From Roseiarcus sp963732155 (GTDB lineage: Bacteria > Pseudomonadota > Alphaproteobacteria > Rhizobiales > Beijerinckiaceae): a DNA stretch of 64,000 nucleotides. Position numbers and translations under genes: made by a program. The notes under the pieces are model-generated. The model had not been told where the DNA came from and did no database searches. It saw only the letters and a list, made by a program, of their open reading frames with translations. Location: assembly GCA_963732155.1 (NCBI GenBank), contig CAVSYB010000013.1, positions 248,001 through 312,000 of the forward strand. Reading direction: 5' to 3'. This document shows positions 18,187 through 27,614 of the stretch, one piece after another. Numbering within the stretch: position 1 is the first letter of the stretch; every line of letters starts with the position of its first letter.

Positions 18187-19095
18187 TCAATCGCCCCGGC
18201 CTGTTTCATCGACCGTCGCGCCGGGACCCGCGCGGCCGCTGACGACCCGCGCCACGCCGGCCAGATCGGCATGCGCCGCGAACGCCGTCAATCGATTGGC
18301 GCGGAGGATCGCCATGACGCTGTCGGCCTGTCCGGCGCCGACCTCCAGGAAGAACCGCCCGCCACGCGCCAGCAGGTCGTCGAGCCCGGCGCCGATCGCC
18401 CGATAGGCGTCGAGGCCGTCAGGTCCGCCGTCGAGGGCGAGCGCGGGATCGTGGTCGCGCACCTCGCGTTGCAGGGCGCCGATCTGGCCGCTCGCGACAT
18501 AGGGCGGATTCGAGACGACGACGTCGAACGGCCCGCGAACCGCGCTTCCCCACCAACCGACGACGACGTCGGCGCGTCCGGCGAGGCCGCAGGCGGCGAG
18601 GTTCGCCCGCGCCTGCGCCGCCGCCGGCGCCGAGAGATCGACGGCGACGCCGCGCGCGGCGCCGAATTCGGTGAGCAACGCGCAAAGGATCGCGCCCGAG
18701 CCGGCGCCGAGATCGAGAATCCGCAGCGGCGCCGCGCGCCGATCCGCCAACGCGCCGACGACCGCATCGACCAGCGTCTCGGTGTCGGCTCTGGGATCGA
18801 GCACGGCCGACGAAATCGCCAGCGGCAGGCCCCAGAATTCGCGGCGCCCGACGATGCGCGACAGCGGCTCCCGCGCCGCCCGCCGCGCCGCCATCGGCGC
18901 CAGGCGCCGGACCGCCGCTTCGCTCAGCGCGCGTTCCGGCTCGCGCAACAGATCGGCGCGGCTCAGACCCGCGGCCGCGCAGAGCAGCAGGCGCGCGTCG
19001 GCGGCGAAGCCGTCGACCCCGGCGTCGCCGAGCATGGCCCGCAACGCTTTCAGCGCCGCCTCGCGCGTCACGCCCGCCTGCAGCGCTCGCGCCAT
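18187..19095 (-). CDS. prmC: peptide chain release factor N5-glutamine methyltransferase
   Basis: 302 residues from ATG 19095. Methylates the Gln of the GGQ loop in release factors RF1 and RF2. The active-site motif NPPYV is in FDVVVSNPPYVASGQIGAL, the SAM motif is ILDLGAGSGAILCALL, and ALDGGPDGLDAYR is the usual C-terminal signature. SRIVGRREFWGL precedes the catalytic domain. The start lies two bases after the secA stop (19098), so the two are likely co-transcribed. In related genomes prmC normally follows prfA; here prfA is replaced by secA. Confidence 0.94.
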   Translation of the reverse strand: MARALQAGVTREAALKALRAMLGDAGVDGFAADARLLLCAAAGLSRADLLREPERALSEAAVRRLAPMAARRAAREPLSRIVGRREFWGLPLAISSAVLDPRADTETLVDAVVGALADRRAAPLRILDLGAGSGAILCALLTEFGAARGVAVDLSAPAAAQARANLAACGLAGRADVVVGWWGSAVRGPFDVVVSNPPYVASGQIGALQREVRDHDPALALDGGPDGLDAYRAIGAGLDDLLARGGRFFLEVGAGQADSVMAILRANRLTAFAAHADLAGVARVVSGRAGPGATVDETGRGD

Positions 19096-19097
19096 GG

Positions 19098-21920
19098 TCA
19101 GGCGAGCGCTCCGTGGCAATGCTTGAATTTCTTGCCCGACCCGCACGGGCAGGGCTCGTTGCGGCCGACCTTGCCCCAGGTCGAGGGATCCTTCGGATTG
19201 CGCTCGCCGGTCTCGATCAACGTCGGCGCCGCGACCACGCCGACCGCCGCGGCCGAGAATTCTCCCGCGCCGACGCGCTCGTTCAGCGCGGCGAACGCTT
19301 CCTGGTTGTCGCCGGTCAGCGGATCGAGATGCTGGAACTGCATCGGCGGCGGCGCCGGCTCGGGCGGCTGGAAGCGCACCTCGATGCGCATCATCTGCGC
19401 GATGACCTCTTCGTGCCAGCGCTCGATCAGCGTCTTGAACAGCTCGAAGGCCTCCGACTTGTACTCGTTGAGCGGGTCGCGCTGGGCGAGGCCGCGCCAG
19501 CCAATCACCTGCCTGAGATGGTCGAGCGTCACCAGATGGTCGCGCCAGAGGTGATCGAGCGATTGCAGGATGACCTGCTTTTCGATGTAGCGCATCGCCT
19601 CGGGCGTATTGCGGCTGACGCGTTCGGCATAGGCCTCGTCGGCCGCCTTGTGCAGCCGCTCGCTCATTTCCTCGTCGGCGATGCCCTCCTCCTTGGCCCA
19701 GTCGGCGACCGGCGGATCGAGGTTGAGCCTGACACGGATGGCGTCCTTGAGGCCCGCCACGTCCCAGGCCTCGGGATAGGCGTCGGCGGGAATGTGCTTG
19801 GCGATGAGATCGTCGACGACATTGGCGCGCATTTCGGCGATGGTCGGCTCGAGAGATTCCTGGGCCATCATCTTGCGCCGGTCCTCGAAGATGACCTTGC
19901 GCTGATCGTTCATCACGTTATCGAACTTGAGAATGTTCTTGCGCATGTCGAAGTTGCGGGCCTCGACCTTCTGCTGCGCCTTCTCGAGCGCCTTGTTGAT
20001 CCAGGGATGGACGATCGACTCGTCCTCCTTGAGCCCCAGCCGCTTGAGCATCGCGTCCATGCGCTCGGAGCCGAAGATGCGCATCAGGTCGTCCTGCAGC
20101 GACAGGAAGAATTTCGAGCGCCCCGGATCGCCCTGACGGCCGGCGCGGCCGCGCAGCTGGTTGTCGATGCGCCGGCTCTCGTGGCGTTCGGTGCCGATGA
20201 TATAGAGGCCGCCGGCGTCGATCGCCTTCTGCTTGAAGTCGGCGACCTCGCTGCGGATCGCCGCCTCCCTGGCGTCGCGCTCCTCGCCCGGCGCGAGCGC
20301 GGCGCATTCCTGGGTCACCCGCATCTCGACGTTGCCGCCGAGCTGGATGTCGGTGCCGCGGCCCGCCATGTTGGTGGCGATGGTGATCGCCCCGGGCACG
20401 CCGGCTTCCGCGACGATATAGGCCTCCTGCTCGTGGAAGCGCGCGTTCAGCACGGCGAACAGCTTGGACGGCTTGCCGGCGCGCGCCGCGGCGTAGAGCG
20501 GCAGAAGCGCCTGCTCCGCGGTGAAGTCGATCTTCGTATAGCCGTGCTTTTCGAGAATCTCGGCGAGCTGTTCCGATTTCTCGATCGACGTCGTGCCGAC
20601 CAGCATCGGCTGCATCTTGGCGTTGGCCTCGTCGATTTCGCGCACCACGGCGCGCAGCTTTTCGGCGCCGGTCCGGTAGACCTCGTCGTCCTCGTCGAGA
20701 CGGTTGACCGGTCGATGCGTCGGAATCTCGACGACTTCGAGCTTGTAGATCTCGGAGAATTCGTCCGCCTCGGTCGCCGCCGTGCCGGTCATGCCGGCGA
20801 GCTTCTTGTAGAGGCGGAAGTAGTTCTGAAAGGTGATCGAGGCGAGCGTGACGTTTTCCGGCTGCACCGGCACGTGCTCCTTGGCCTCCAGCGCCTGATG
20901 CAGGCCCTCGGAGTAGCGCCGGCCCGGCATCATGCGGCCGGTGAATTCGTCGACGATGACGAGTTCGCCGTTGCGCACGATGTAGTCCTTGTCGAGCTGG
21001 AACAGTTTGTGGGCGCGCAGCGCCTGGTTGACGTGGTGGACGAGCGTCACGCTCGAAGCCTCGTAGAGCGAGCCCTCCTTGAGCAGGCCGGCCTCGCGCA
21101 GCAATTCCTCGGCGTGTTCGTTGCCCGCCTCGGTCAGATTGACCGTGCGCTGCTTTTCGTCGAGTTCGTAGTCGTTTCGCGCCAGGCGCGGGATCAGCGC
21201 GTTGACGGAATTGTAGAGGTCGGAGCGGTCGTCGGAAGGGCCGGAGATGATCAGCGGCGTGCGCGCCTCGTCGACCAGGATCGAGTCGACCTCGTCGACG
21301 ATCGCATAATGATGGCCGCGCTGAACCATGTCGGCCATGTCGTATTTCATATTGTCGCGCAGATAGTCGAAGCCGAATTCGTTGTTGGTGCCATAGGTGA
21401 TGTCGGCGGCGTAGGCCTGCCGGCGCTGGTTGTCGTCGAGCCCGTGCACGATGACGCCGACGCTCATGCCGAGGAAGCCGTAGATCTGGCCCATCCATTC
21501 GGAGTCGCGGCGCGCCAGATAGTCGTTGACCGTGACGACATGGACGCCCTTGCCGGCGAGCGCGTTGAGATAACTCGCCAGCGTCGCCACCAGCGTCTTG
21601 CCTTCGCCGGTGCGCATTTCGGCGATCGCGCCCTCGTGCAGCACCATGCCGCCGATCAATTGCACGTCGAAATGGCGCTGCTTCAGCGTGCGCTTGGCCG
21701 CTTCCCGCACCGCCGCGAAAGCCGGCGCGGCGATGTCCTCGAGCGTCTTTCCGGCGGCGAGCGCGTCGCGAAATTCCTGCGTCGTGGCGCGCAATTGATC
21801 GTCGGTCATCGCCGCGAATTGCGCTTCGAGCGCGTTGACGGCGCCGATGTGCGGCCGATATCCCTTCAGCCGCCGGTCGTTCGCCGAGCCGAAGACGCTT
21901 TTCAATACCGAGCCGAGCAT
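19098..21920 (-). CDS. secA: preprotein translocase ATPase SecA
   Basis: 940 residues from ATG 21920 (MLGSVLKSVFGSANDRRLKG). The motor that pushes unfolded preproteins through SecYEG. Walker A is EMRTGEGKTLVATL, Walker B and nearby are AIVDEVDSILVDEARTPLIISG, and the arginine-finger region is DNQLRGRAGRQGDPGRSKFFLS. The C-terminal zinc-binding motif GRNEPCPCGSGKKFKHCHG is complete (Cys-x-Cys-x8-Cys-His), which serves SecB and ribosome contact. Length is normal. The frame continues 13 codons upstream to 21959 but those are Arg repeats. Confidence 0.98.
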   Translation of the reverse strand: MLGSVLKSVFGSANDRRLKGYRPHIGAVNALEAQFAAMTDDQLRATTQEFRDALAAGKTLEDIAAPAFAAVREAAKRTLKQRHFDVQLIGGMVLHEGAIAEMRTGEGKTLVATLASYLNALAGKGVHVVTVNDYLARRDSEWMGQIYGFLGMSVGVIVHGLDDNQRRQAYAADITYGTNNEFGFDYLRDNMKYDMADMVQRGHHYAIVDEVDSILVDEARTPLIISGPSDDRSDLYNSVNALIPRLARNDYELDEKQRTVNLTEAGNEHAEELLREAGLLKEGSLYEASSVTLVHHVNQALRAHKLFQLDKDYIVRNGELVIVDEFTGRMMPGRRYSEGLHQALEAKEHVPVQPENVTLASITFQNYFRLYKKLAGMTGTAATEADEFSEIYKLEVVEIPTHRPVNRLDEDDEVYRTGAEKLRAVVREIDEANAKMQPMLVGTTSIEKSEQLAEILEKHGYTKIDFTAEQALLPLYAAARAGKPSKLFAVLNARFHEQEAYIVAEAGVPGAITIATNMAGRGTDIQLGGNVEMRVTQECAALAPGEERDAREAAIRSEVADFKQKAIDAGGLYIIGTERHESRRIDNQLRGRAGRQGDPGRSKFFLSLQDDLMRIFGSERMDAMLKRLGLKEDESIVHPWINKALEKAQQKVEARNFDMRKNILKFDNVMNDQRKVIFEDRRKMMAQESLEPTIAEMRANVVDDLIAKHIPADAYPEAWDVAGLKDAIRVRLNLDPPVADWAKEEGIADEEMSERLHKAADEAYAERVSRNTPEAMRYIEKQVILQSLDHLWRDHLVTLDHLRQVIGWRGLAQRDPLNEYKSEAFELFKTLIERWHEEVIAQMMRIEVRFQPPEPAPPPMQFQHLDPLTGDNQEAFAALNERVGAGEFSAAAVGVVAAPTLIETGERNPKDPSTWGKVGRNEPCPCGSGKKFKHCHGALA

Positions 21921-22442
21921 ATTCGACCTTTCCGACCCTCGGCGCCGGCGGCGCCGCAATTTCCCGCCGCCCCGCCAGGCAGCGACCCGCCGATCCTAAC
22001 GCAACTCTTGTGAACGGGGGATGTCCATTCCTTCAACCGGGCGGCGCGCCGCAAATTCGGCGTTTCCGAGCATCCCGCCAATTTGCCGGAGAATGCGCCC
22101 GCCGGCGTTCGGATTTCGTCAGCCCGGCGAGGGGCGATCCCGAAACGCGCGCGAGCCGGACGGGCCAAACCCGCCTTCCCCGCGCAGGGGCGGACGCTCG
22201 CCCAGCAGATAGGAGGCGGCGCCCGCCTTGTCAATGTGAGAGCGGGCGAGGCGGATCGCCGCCCGCTGATCCGCCGGCGCGGTCGAAATAGGCCAAAAGA
22301 GCCGCCGCAGGCCGTCGAAAACGCCGACTGCGACAACAAACTTGAAACCGCCGCGCAGCGGTCATAGTTTCGGTTAACCAGGTTGTCCGGCGTTTCCGCG
22401 TGCCTCTCGAGCCCTTGGAGCGCCGTCAAAAAGGGGCCGCTC
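21921..22442. other. divergent intergenic region between secA and cfa
   Basis: 522 bases holding the promoters of two divergent genes. Open frames exist on both strands but show only GC-rich compositional signal. I found no operator or RNA motif. Confidence 0.35.
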
Positions 22443-23696
22443 ATGGGAACGCTTTTCAGGACCTTTCTGTCCACGCTGATCCGGCACGGCCACCTGGAAG
22501 TGGAAACCGCCGACGGCGTCACCCAGGTCTTCGGCGATCGGACCGGCCCGAAGCTCGGCGTCAGACTGACCGACCGCGCCGCCGAGCGGGCGCTGACCTT
22601 CGACCCCACCCTGGCGATGGGCGAGCTCTACATGGACGGCCGGCTGGTCGTCACCAAGGGCGACCTCTACGATGTTCTGGCGCTCGGCGCGCAAAACATC
22701 GCGGCGTTCGGCGGGCCGCGCTGGCTCAAGCTGCTGGAGGACGCCCGCATCGCGACCCGGCGGTTCCGCCAGCGCAACGACCGCCTCAACGCCAGGCGGA
22801 ACATCGCCCACCACTACGATTTGAATGTCCGGCTCTACGACCTGTTCCTCGATGCGGACCGGCAATATTCCTGCGCCTATTTCGAACATCCCGGCGCGAC
22901 GCTCGAGGAGGCGCAGCTCGCCAAGAAGCGGCACATCGCCGCCAAAATGCTCGTCGACGACGGCCACAGCGTGCTCGACATCGGTTGCGGTTTCGGCGGT
23001 CTGGGGCTTTATCTCGCCGGCACCGCCGGCGCCCGGGCGACCGGCGTCACCCTGTCGCGCGAGCAGCACGACGTCGCGGTCAAGCGCGCGGTCGACGGCG
23101 GCCTCGCCGATCGCGTCAGCTTCCACCTGCAGGACTATCGCGACGTCACCGAGCGCTTCGACCGGATCGTCTCGGTCGGCATGTTCGAGCATGTCGGCAT
23201 CGGCGGATTCGACGAGTACTTCCAGCACGTTCGCCGCCTCTTGAAGGACGACGGCGTGATGCTGCTGCATGCGATCGGGCGCAGCGGCAAGCCGAATGCG
23301 ACCAATCCCTGGATCGCCAAATACATTTTTCCCGGCGGCTACATTCCGAGCCTGTCCGAGGTGTTCGCGTCGATCGAGCGCGCGGGCCTCTATGTGACCG
23401 ACACCGAAATCCTGCGCCTTCACTACGCCGACACGCTGAAGATCTGGCGCCAGCGCTTCATGGGCAACCGCGAAGAGGCGAAGGCGCTGTATGACGAACG
23501 CTTCTGCCGGATGTGGGAATTCTACCTCGCCGGCTCCGAAACCTCTTTCCGAGTCGACGCAAATATGGTGTTTCAGATTCAACTCGCCAAGAATCAGAGC
23601 GTCGTTCCGGCGACGCGGGCCTATGTCGCCGAGCGCGAGGCGCGATTGCGCGAGCGCGAGGAGCAAAGACCGGCGTTGCGGCTCGCCGGCGAGTGA
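22443..23696 (+). CDS. cfa: cyclopropane-fatty-acyl-phospholipid synthase
   Basis: 417 residues from ATG 22443, with AAGGGG just upstream. Adds a methylene group from SAM to unsaturated acyl chains of membrane phospholipids. After an N-terminal domain (FDPTLAMGELYMDGRLVV) comes HHYDLNVRLYDLFLD and YSCAYFEHPGATLEEAQ. The SAM-binding VLDIGCGFGGLGLYLA motif follows, and the bicarbonate and active-site segment includes VGMFEHVG and the C-terminal MWEFYLAGSE. These are diagnostic. The acyl-CoA dehydrogenase gene begins 29 bases downstream on the same strand. Confidence 0.95.
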   Translation: MGTLFRTFLSTLIRHGHLEVETADGVTQVFGDRTGPKLGVRLTDRAAERALTFDPTLAMGELYMDGRLVVTKGDLYDVLALGAQNIAAFGGPRWLKLLEDARIATRRFRQRNDRLNARRNIAHHYDLNVRLYDLFLDADRQYSCAYFEHPGATLEEAQLAKKRHIAAKMLVDDGHSVLDIGCGFGGLGLYLAGTAGARATGVTLSREQHDVAVKRAVDGGLADRVSFHLQDYRDVTERFDRIVSVGMFEHVGIGGFDEYFQHVRRLLKDDGVMLLHAIGRSGKPNATNPWIAKYIFPGGYIPSLSEVFASIERAGLYVTDTEILRLHYADTLKIWRQRFMGNREEAKALYDERFCRMWEFYLAGSETSFRVDANMVFQIQLAKNQSVVPATRAYVAEREARLREREEQRPALRLAGE

Positions 23697-23725
23697 GGCG
23701 CGGCGGACGGACGGCGGGCGAGGCG

Positions 23726-25363
23726 ATGATGCTCAACGATCCCGTGTTCGACGCCGACGGCGCCCCCAACCAGTCGCCGCCTTTCGTCGGGCGCAACCTG
23801 TTTCTCGAGGATTGCGCGTTGCGCGAGGCCGCGGCGGCGGCCGGCGTCGATGCGGCGGGCGAGGCGCTCGCCGATTTCGGCGCGGCCTGCGGCGGCGCCG
23901 AGGCGATGGAGCAGGGGCGGCTCGCCAACGAATTTCCGCCGCGCCTCAGGCTCGTCGATCCGCGCGGCAATCGCCTCGACGAGGTGGAGTTTCATCCCGC
24001 CTATCACGCGCTGATGGCGCGCAGCATGGCGGCCGGCCTGCATTGCTCGATCTGGGACGAGGCGCGCGCGCCCTCGATGGCGCCCGCCGGCCATGCGGCG
24101 CGCGCCGCGCGGTTGTTCATGGCGACGCAAGCCGAGAGCGGCCATCTCTGCCCGTTGACGATGACCAGCGCGAGCATGGCCGCGCTAAACGCCGAGCCGG
24201 CGATCGCGCAGAACTGGCTGCCGAAGATTCGCGGACGCCGCTACGACCCGGTTTTGCGCCCGTGGTGGGAGAAGAGCGCGGCGACGCTCGGCATGGGCAT
24301 GACTGAGCCGCAGGGCGGCACCGACGTGCGCGCCAATACGACGCTCGCCAGCCCGGTCGCCGGCGGCTATGCGATCACCGGGTCCAAATGGTTCATGTCG
24401 GCCCCGATGTGCGACGCCTTTCTCGTGCTCGCGCAGGCGCCGGGCGGGCTGACGACCTTCCTGACGCCGCGATTTCGCCCCGACGGCGCCAAGAACGCGA
24501 TTTTCTTCGCGCGGCTCAAGGACAAGCTCGGCAATCGCTCCAACGCCTCGTCGGAAGTCGCCTTCCGTTCGGCCTTCGCCGAGCGCGTCGGGCCGGAGGG
24601 CCAGGGCGTGCGCACGATCATCGAAATGGTGCAGTTGACGCGCCTCGACTGCGTCGTCGCCTCGGCGGGACTGATGCGGTTCGCCCTCGCCCAGGCGACC
24701 CATCATGCGCGCTGGCGCCGGGTGTTCCAGCGGCGTCTGATCGACCAGCCGCTGATGCGCGCGGTGCTGAGCGATCTGGCGCTCGAGGTCGAGGGCGCGA
24801 CCGCGCTGGCGTTCCGGCTGGCGCGCGCCTTCGATCGCGCCGCCGACGATCTCTTCGAGGCCGCCTATGCGCGGCTCGTCACGCCCGCCGCCAAGTTCCT
24901 GGTGTGCAAGGCGGCGCCGCAATTGGTCTATGAGGCGATGGAGTGCCTCGGCGGCAACGGCTATGTCGAGGAATGGCCGCTGGCGCGCGCTTATCGCGAG
25001 GCCCCGGTCAATGCGATCTGGGAAGGGTCGGGCAACGTGATGGCGCTCGACGTGTTGCGCGCCGCGGCGCGCGCGCCCGACGCGGCGGCGCGGGTGGTCG
25101 CGCGGCTCGGCGAGGCCTGCGGCGTCGAGACCGACCGCCTCGGCGTTTCCGCCGATTTCGGCGCCGAGCGGACGGCGCGCCGCGCCGCCGAGCGCCTCGC
25201 CCGCCTCGCCGCCGCCGCCGCCCTCGCCGAGCGGCGCCCGGCGCTCGCCGACGCCTATGTCGCGACGCGCCTCGCCGGCGAAGCGCACGCGCAATTCGGC
25301 GCCGTCGATCTGGCGGGCGCCGAGCAGGAGCTGATCGAGCGCATCCTGCCGCAGGAGGATTGA
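23726..25363 (+). CDS. AidB-like acyl-CoA dehydrogenase
   Basis: 545 residues from ATG 23726 (a second ATG follows at 23729). It has the flavin-dependent acyl-CoA dehydrogenase fold: GMGMTEPQGGTDVRANTT, YAITGSKWFMSAP for FAD binding, and ECLGGNGYVEEWPLARAYRE with NAIWEGSGNVMALDVLRA near residue 430. The last two are hallmarks of the AidB/DNA-alkylation-response branch rather than of short-chain dehydrogenases. AidB in E. coli binds DNA and protects against alkylation; other members oxidise acyl-CoA. The C-terminal helical part is Ala-rich. Likely co-transcribed with cfa. Confidence 0.9.
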   Translation: MMLNDPVFDADGAPNQSPPFVGRNLFLEDCALREAAAAAGVDAAGEALADFGAACGGAEAMEQGRLANEFPPRLRLVDPRGNRLDEVEFHPAYHALMARSMAAGLHCSIWDEARAPSMAPAGHAARAARLFMATQAESGHLCPLTMTSASMAALNAEPAIAQNWLPKIRGRRYDPVLRPWWEKSAATLGMGMTEPQGGTDVRANTTLASPVAGGYAITGSKWFMSAPMCDAFLVLAQAPGGLTTFLTPRFRPDGAKNAIFFARLKDKLGNRSNASSEVAFRSAFAERVGPEGQGVRTIIEMVQLTRLDCVVASAGLMRFALAQATHHARWRRVFQRRLIDQPLMRAVLSDLALEVEGATALAFRLARAFDRAADDLFEAAYARLVTPAAKFLVCKAAPQLVYEAMECLGGNGYVEEWPLARAYREAPVNAIWEGSGNVMALDVLRAAARAPDAAARVVARLGEACGVETDRLGVSADFGAERTARRAAERLARLAAAAALAERRPALADAYVATRLAGEAHAQFGAVDLAGAEQELIERILPQED

Positions 25364-25385
25364 GCGGGCGCGAGGCGCCTGACGC

Positions 25386-25799
25386 TCAGAGCGTAAACTC
25401 GACGACTTCGGGCGCCCCCGCGAAGCGCGAATAGCGAAGCCAGCGAAGGCGCACCGCGAAATAGGCGATGTCGGGCCAGCTCTCGCGGGTCCTGCCGTCG
25501 GGCCAGGCGGCGTAATAGGCCGCCTTGACCCTCGCGAGGTCTTCGCCTTCGGCGCGACGCGCCACGCCTTCGATCTGCACCGAGATTTCGTCGTCCCAGC
25601 CGACGACCACCGCGATCGCCGGCCGCGCCGCCAGATTGACCGCCTTGCGCGAGGTCGAAAAACTGTCGAACACGATCTCGTTGGCCGCCGTCATGGCGAT
25701 GCCGACCAGCGCCAACTCGGGCGCGCCGGAGGCGTCGACCGTCGAGACGACGGCCAGCCGCTGGCTTCTCATGAATTCGAAAACGTCTTCGACCTTCAT
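25386..25799 (-). CDS. pyridoxamine 5-phosphate oxidase-fold protein
   Basis: 137 residues from ATG 25799. The split-barrel FMN-binding fold is indicated by RLAVVSTVDASGAPELALVG, VFDSFSTSRKAVNLAARPAI and DDEISVQIEGVARRAEG. Members reduce or bind flavins, F420 or heme, and the exact activity is not visible. It lacks the catalytic residues of true PdxH and is shorter. It converges with the acyl-CoA dehydrogenase and lies just downstream of the radical SAM gene on the minus strand, with about 80 bases between. Confidence 0.85.
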   Translation of the reverse strand: MKVEDVFEFMRSQRLAVVSTVDASGAPELALVGIAMTAANEIVFDSFSTSRKAVNLAARPAIAVVVGWDDEISVQIEGVARRAEGEDLARVKAAYYAAWPDGRTRESWPDIAYFAVRLRWLRYSRFAGAPEVVEFTL

Positions 25800-25878
25800 C
25801 GCGGGGCGCCCCGAGGTTGGCGTCGCAGGACGAATGAACCGTTTTGCCGCCGCGCGCAACCTCGGCGCGGCGCGCCGG

Positions 25879-27039
25879 TCAGAACAGGCTGAGCTGGCGC
25901 GGCCCCGTCGCCTCGTCTTCCGGCGGACGGAACAGGTCGCAGCGCAGCCGCGTCGGCGTCTCGTTGTAGCCGAGCCGCGCGGCGGCGATCTCGAAGCGGC
26001 GGCCGATCATCCAGGCGTAGGGTCCCGAGCCCGCCATGCGCTTTCCCCATTGCGAGTCGTAGTCCTTGCCGCCGTGCGCCGATTGCACGAGCGACAGCGT
26101 GTGGCGCAGCTTGTCGGGATAGTGGACGAGCAGCCATTCCCGGAAGATGTCGCGCAATTCGAGCGGCAGGCGCAGCATCACATAGCCGGCCTCGCGGGCG
26201 CCGGCGCCATGGGCGCGCGCCAGGATCTTCTCGATCTCCGCATCGTTGACCGCCGGAACGATCGGCGCGACCATCACGCCGACCGGCACGCCGGCGCCCG
26301 CCAGACGCTCGATCGCCTCCAGCCGCCGCGCCGGGATCGGCGCGCGCGGCTCCATTTTGCGCGCGACCTCCTTTTCGAGCGTCGTCACCGAAAGATAGAC
26401 CTTGGCGAGCCCCCTGGCCGCCATCGGCGCGAGGATGTCGAGATCGCGCAGCACGAGGTTCGACTTGGTGACGATGCCGACCGGATGGTCGCAGCGCGCC
26501 AGCGTCTCGAGGATCGAGCGGGTGATCCGGTATTGCCGTTCGATCGGCTGGTAGGGGTCGGTGTTGGTGCCCATCGCGATCGTGCGCGGGCGGTAGTTCG
26601 GCGCGGCGAGCTCGCGCTCCAGCAGCGCCGCGGCGCCGTCCTTGACGAACAGCTTGGTCTCGAAATCGAGCCCCGGAGAGAGCCCCATATAGGCGTGGGT
26701 CGGCCGCGCGAAGCAGTAGACGCAGCCGTGCTCGCAGCCGCGATAGGGATTGATCGAGCGGTCGAATGAAATGTCGGGCGACTGATTGCGGGTGATGATG
26801 ACGCGGGGCTTCTCGTGGATCACCTCGGTCTTGAATGGCTCCGCCGTCTCGTCGGGCTCCCAGCCGTCGTCGAATTCCTCGCGGCGCAGCGGCTCGAACC
26901 GCCCGCTCTCGTTGGAGGCGGCGCCCCGTCCGCGCCGCCGCTCCGGCGCGACCAGCCCGTCGCCCAGCGCGACGCCGAGCTGGCGCGCGACGACGACACG
27001 CTCCCCGTAGTCCCTCAGCTTGGTCCGCTGCGGTTGCAT
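25879..27039 (-). CDS. radical SAM protein, PA0069/SplB-related family
   Basis: 386 residues from ATG 27039. The iron-sulfur cluster motif is GCEHGCVYCFARP (Cys102, Cys106, Cys109), preceded by SFDRSINPYR. TNTDPYQPIERQYRITR, VGIVTKSNLVLRDLDIL and LSVTTLEKEVARKMEPRAP are characteristic of the PA0069/Rv2578c group, distantly related to spore photoproduct lyase. The reaction is unknown. The frame is open to 27072, but the extra residues overlap a GTTC-N7-GTTC LexA box at 27052-27066, so the shorter start is preferred and SOS control is likely. If true, a DNA-damage role is a reasonable inference. Confidence 0.9.
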   Translation of the reverse strand: MQPQRTKLRDYGERVVVARQLGVALGDGLVAPERRRGRGAASNESGRFEPLRREEFDDGWEPDETAEPFKTEVIHEKPRVIITRNQSPDISFDRSINPYRGCEHGCVYCFARPTHAYMGLSPGLDFETKLFVKDGAAALLERELAAPNYRPRTIAMGTNTDPYQPIERQYRITRSILETLARCDHPVGIVTKSNLVLRDLDILAPMAARGLAKVYLSVTTLEKEVARKMEPRAPIPARRLEAIERLAGAGVPVGVMVAPIVPAVNDAEIEKILARAHGAGAREAGYVMLRLPLELRDIFREWLLVHYPDKLRHTLSLVQSAHGGKDYDSQWGKRMAGSGPYAWMIGRRFEIAAARLGYNETPTRLRCDLFRPPEDEATGPRQLSLF

Positions 27040-27051
27040 GTTCGCTCTCCG

Positions 27052-27066
27052 GAACAAATAGAGAAC
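27052..27066 (-). promoter_or_regulatory. alphaproteobacterial LexA (SOS) box
   Basis: Read on the minus strand the sequence is GTTCTCTATTTGTTC, an exact match to the alphaproteobacterial LexA consensus GTTC-N7-GTTC. It ends 13 bases before the chosen radical SAM start, which is typical placement for a repressor site. It is AT-rich inside, as expected for a promoter. Confidence 0.75.
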
Positions 27067-27310
27067 AAACATCTAGGCGACGGCGCCGCGCTCGTCAAGA
27101 GAGGGCGATCGGTCAAGCTGAGTATTGGAAGGCGGTCGCTCGCCGGTGACGCCGGCGTGGCGCTCGTGGGTCGACAATGGGGAGAATCTGCTATGTTGCA
27201 GCCTGAATCCCGACGAAGGCGGATACGCGGTCGCTTCTCCAAACACTCTTGGAGCGGCTTTGAGAACTGATCGTTCCCGAGGTTTGAAGCATCAGTATTC
27301 TTGAAGCCCG

Positions 27311-27595
27311 CTACGCCACCTTCGGCGCGAGCCTCGTGACCTTGATCGCCGCCGCGCGCGCTCGAATCTGGGCGAGGTCGTAATTGGCTTGCATTCGAAG
27401 CCACGCCTCGGCTGTGCTGCCGAGGGCCTTTTCGAGCCGGAAGGCCATTTCCGGCGAAATGGCGCTGCGGCCGGCAATCACGTTGTGGAGTTGTTGTCGC
27501 GTGACGCCCAGCCCCTTGGCGGCCTCGACGATCGAAACGCCCATTTCTTCGATGCCGTCGCCAATCATCTCGCCGGGATGCGGCGGGTTCTTCAT
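27311..27595 (-). CDS. higA: HigA-family antitoxin (XRE-type)
   Basis: 94 residues from ATG 27595, preceded by GAGG and a purine-rich leader. MKNPPHPGEMIGDGIEEMGV is the characteristic HigA opening, followed by a helix-turn-helix (SIVEAAKGLGVTRQQLHNVI) and AGRSAISPEMAFRLEKALG with AEAWLRMQANYDL, which define the family. It neutralises the HigB toxin and represses the operon. It follows the toxin gene by 19 bases, the toxin-first order typical of higBA. Confidence 0.95.
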   Translation of the reverse strand: MKNPPHPGEMIGDGIEEMGVSIVEAAKGLGVTRQQLHNVIAGRSAISPEMAFRLEKALGSTAEAWLRMQANYDLAQIRARAAAIKVTRLAPKVA

Positions 27596-27614
27596 CGGCA
27601 CGGTTTCCACCTCC

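Noticed and set aside
19113..22013. 966-codon open frame on the plus strand opposite secA
   Set aside because: It is the antisense of a certain secA gene. High GC codon use leaves the opposite strand open. The product shows no domain.
24185..25294. 369-codon frame opposite the acyl-CoA dehydrogenase
   Set aside because: Antisense shadow without motifs or ribosome site.
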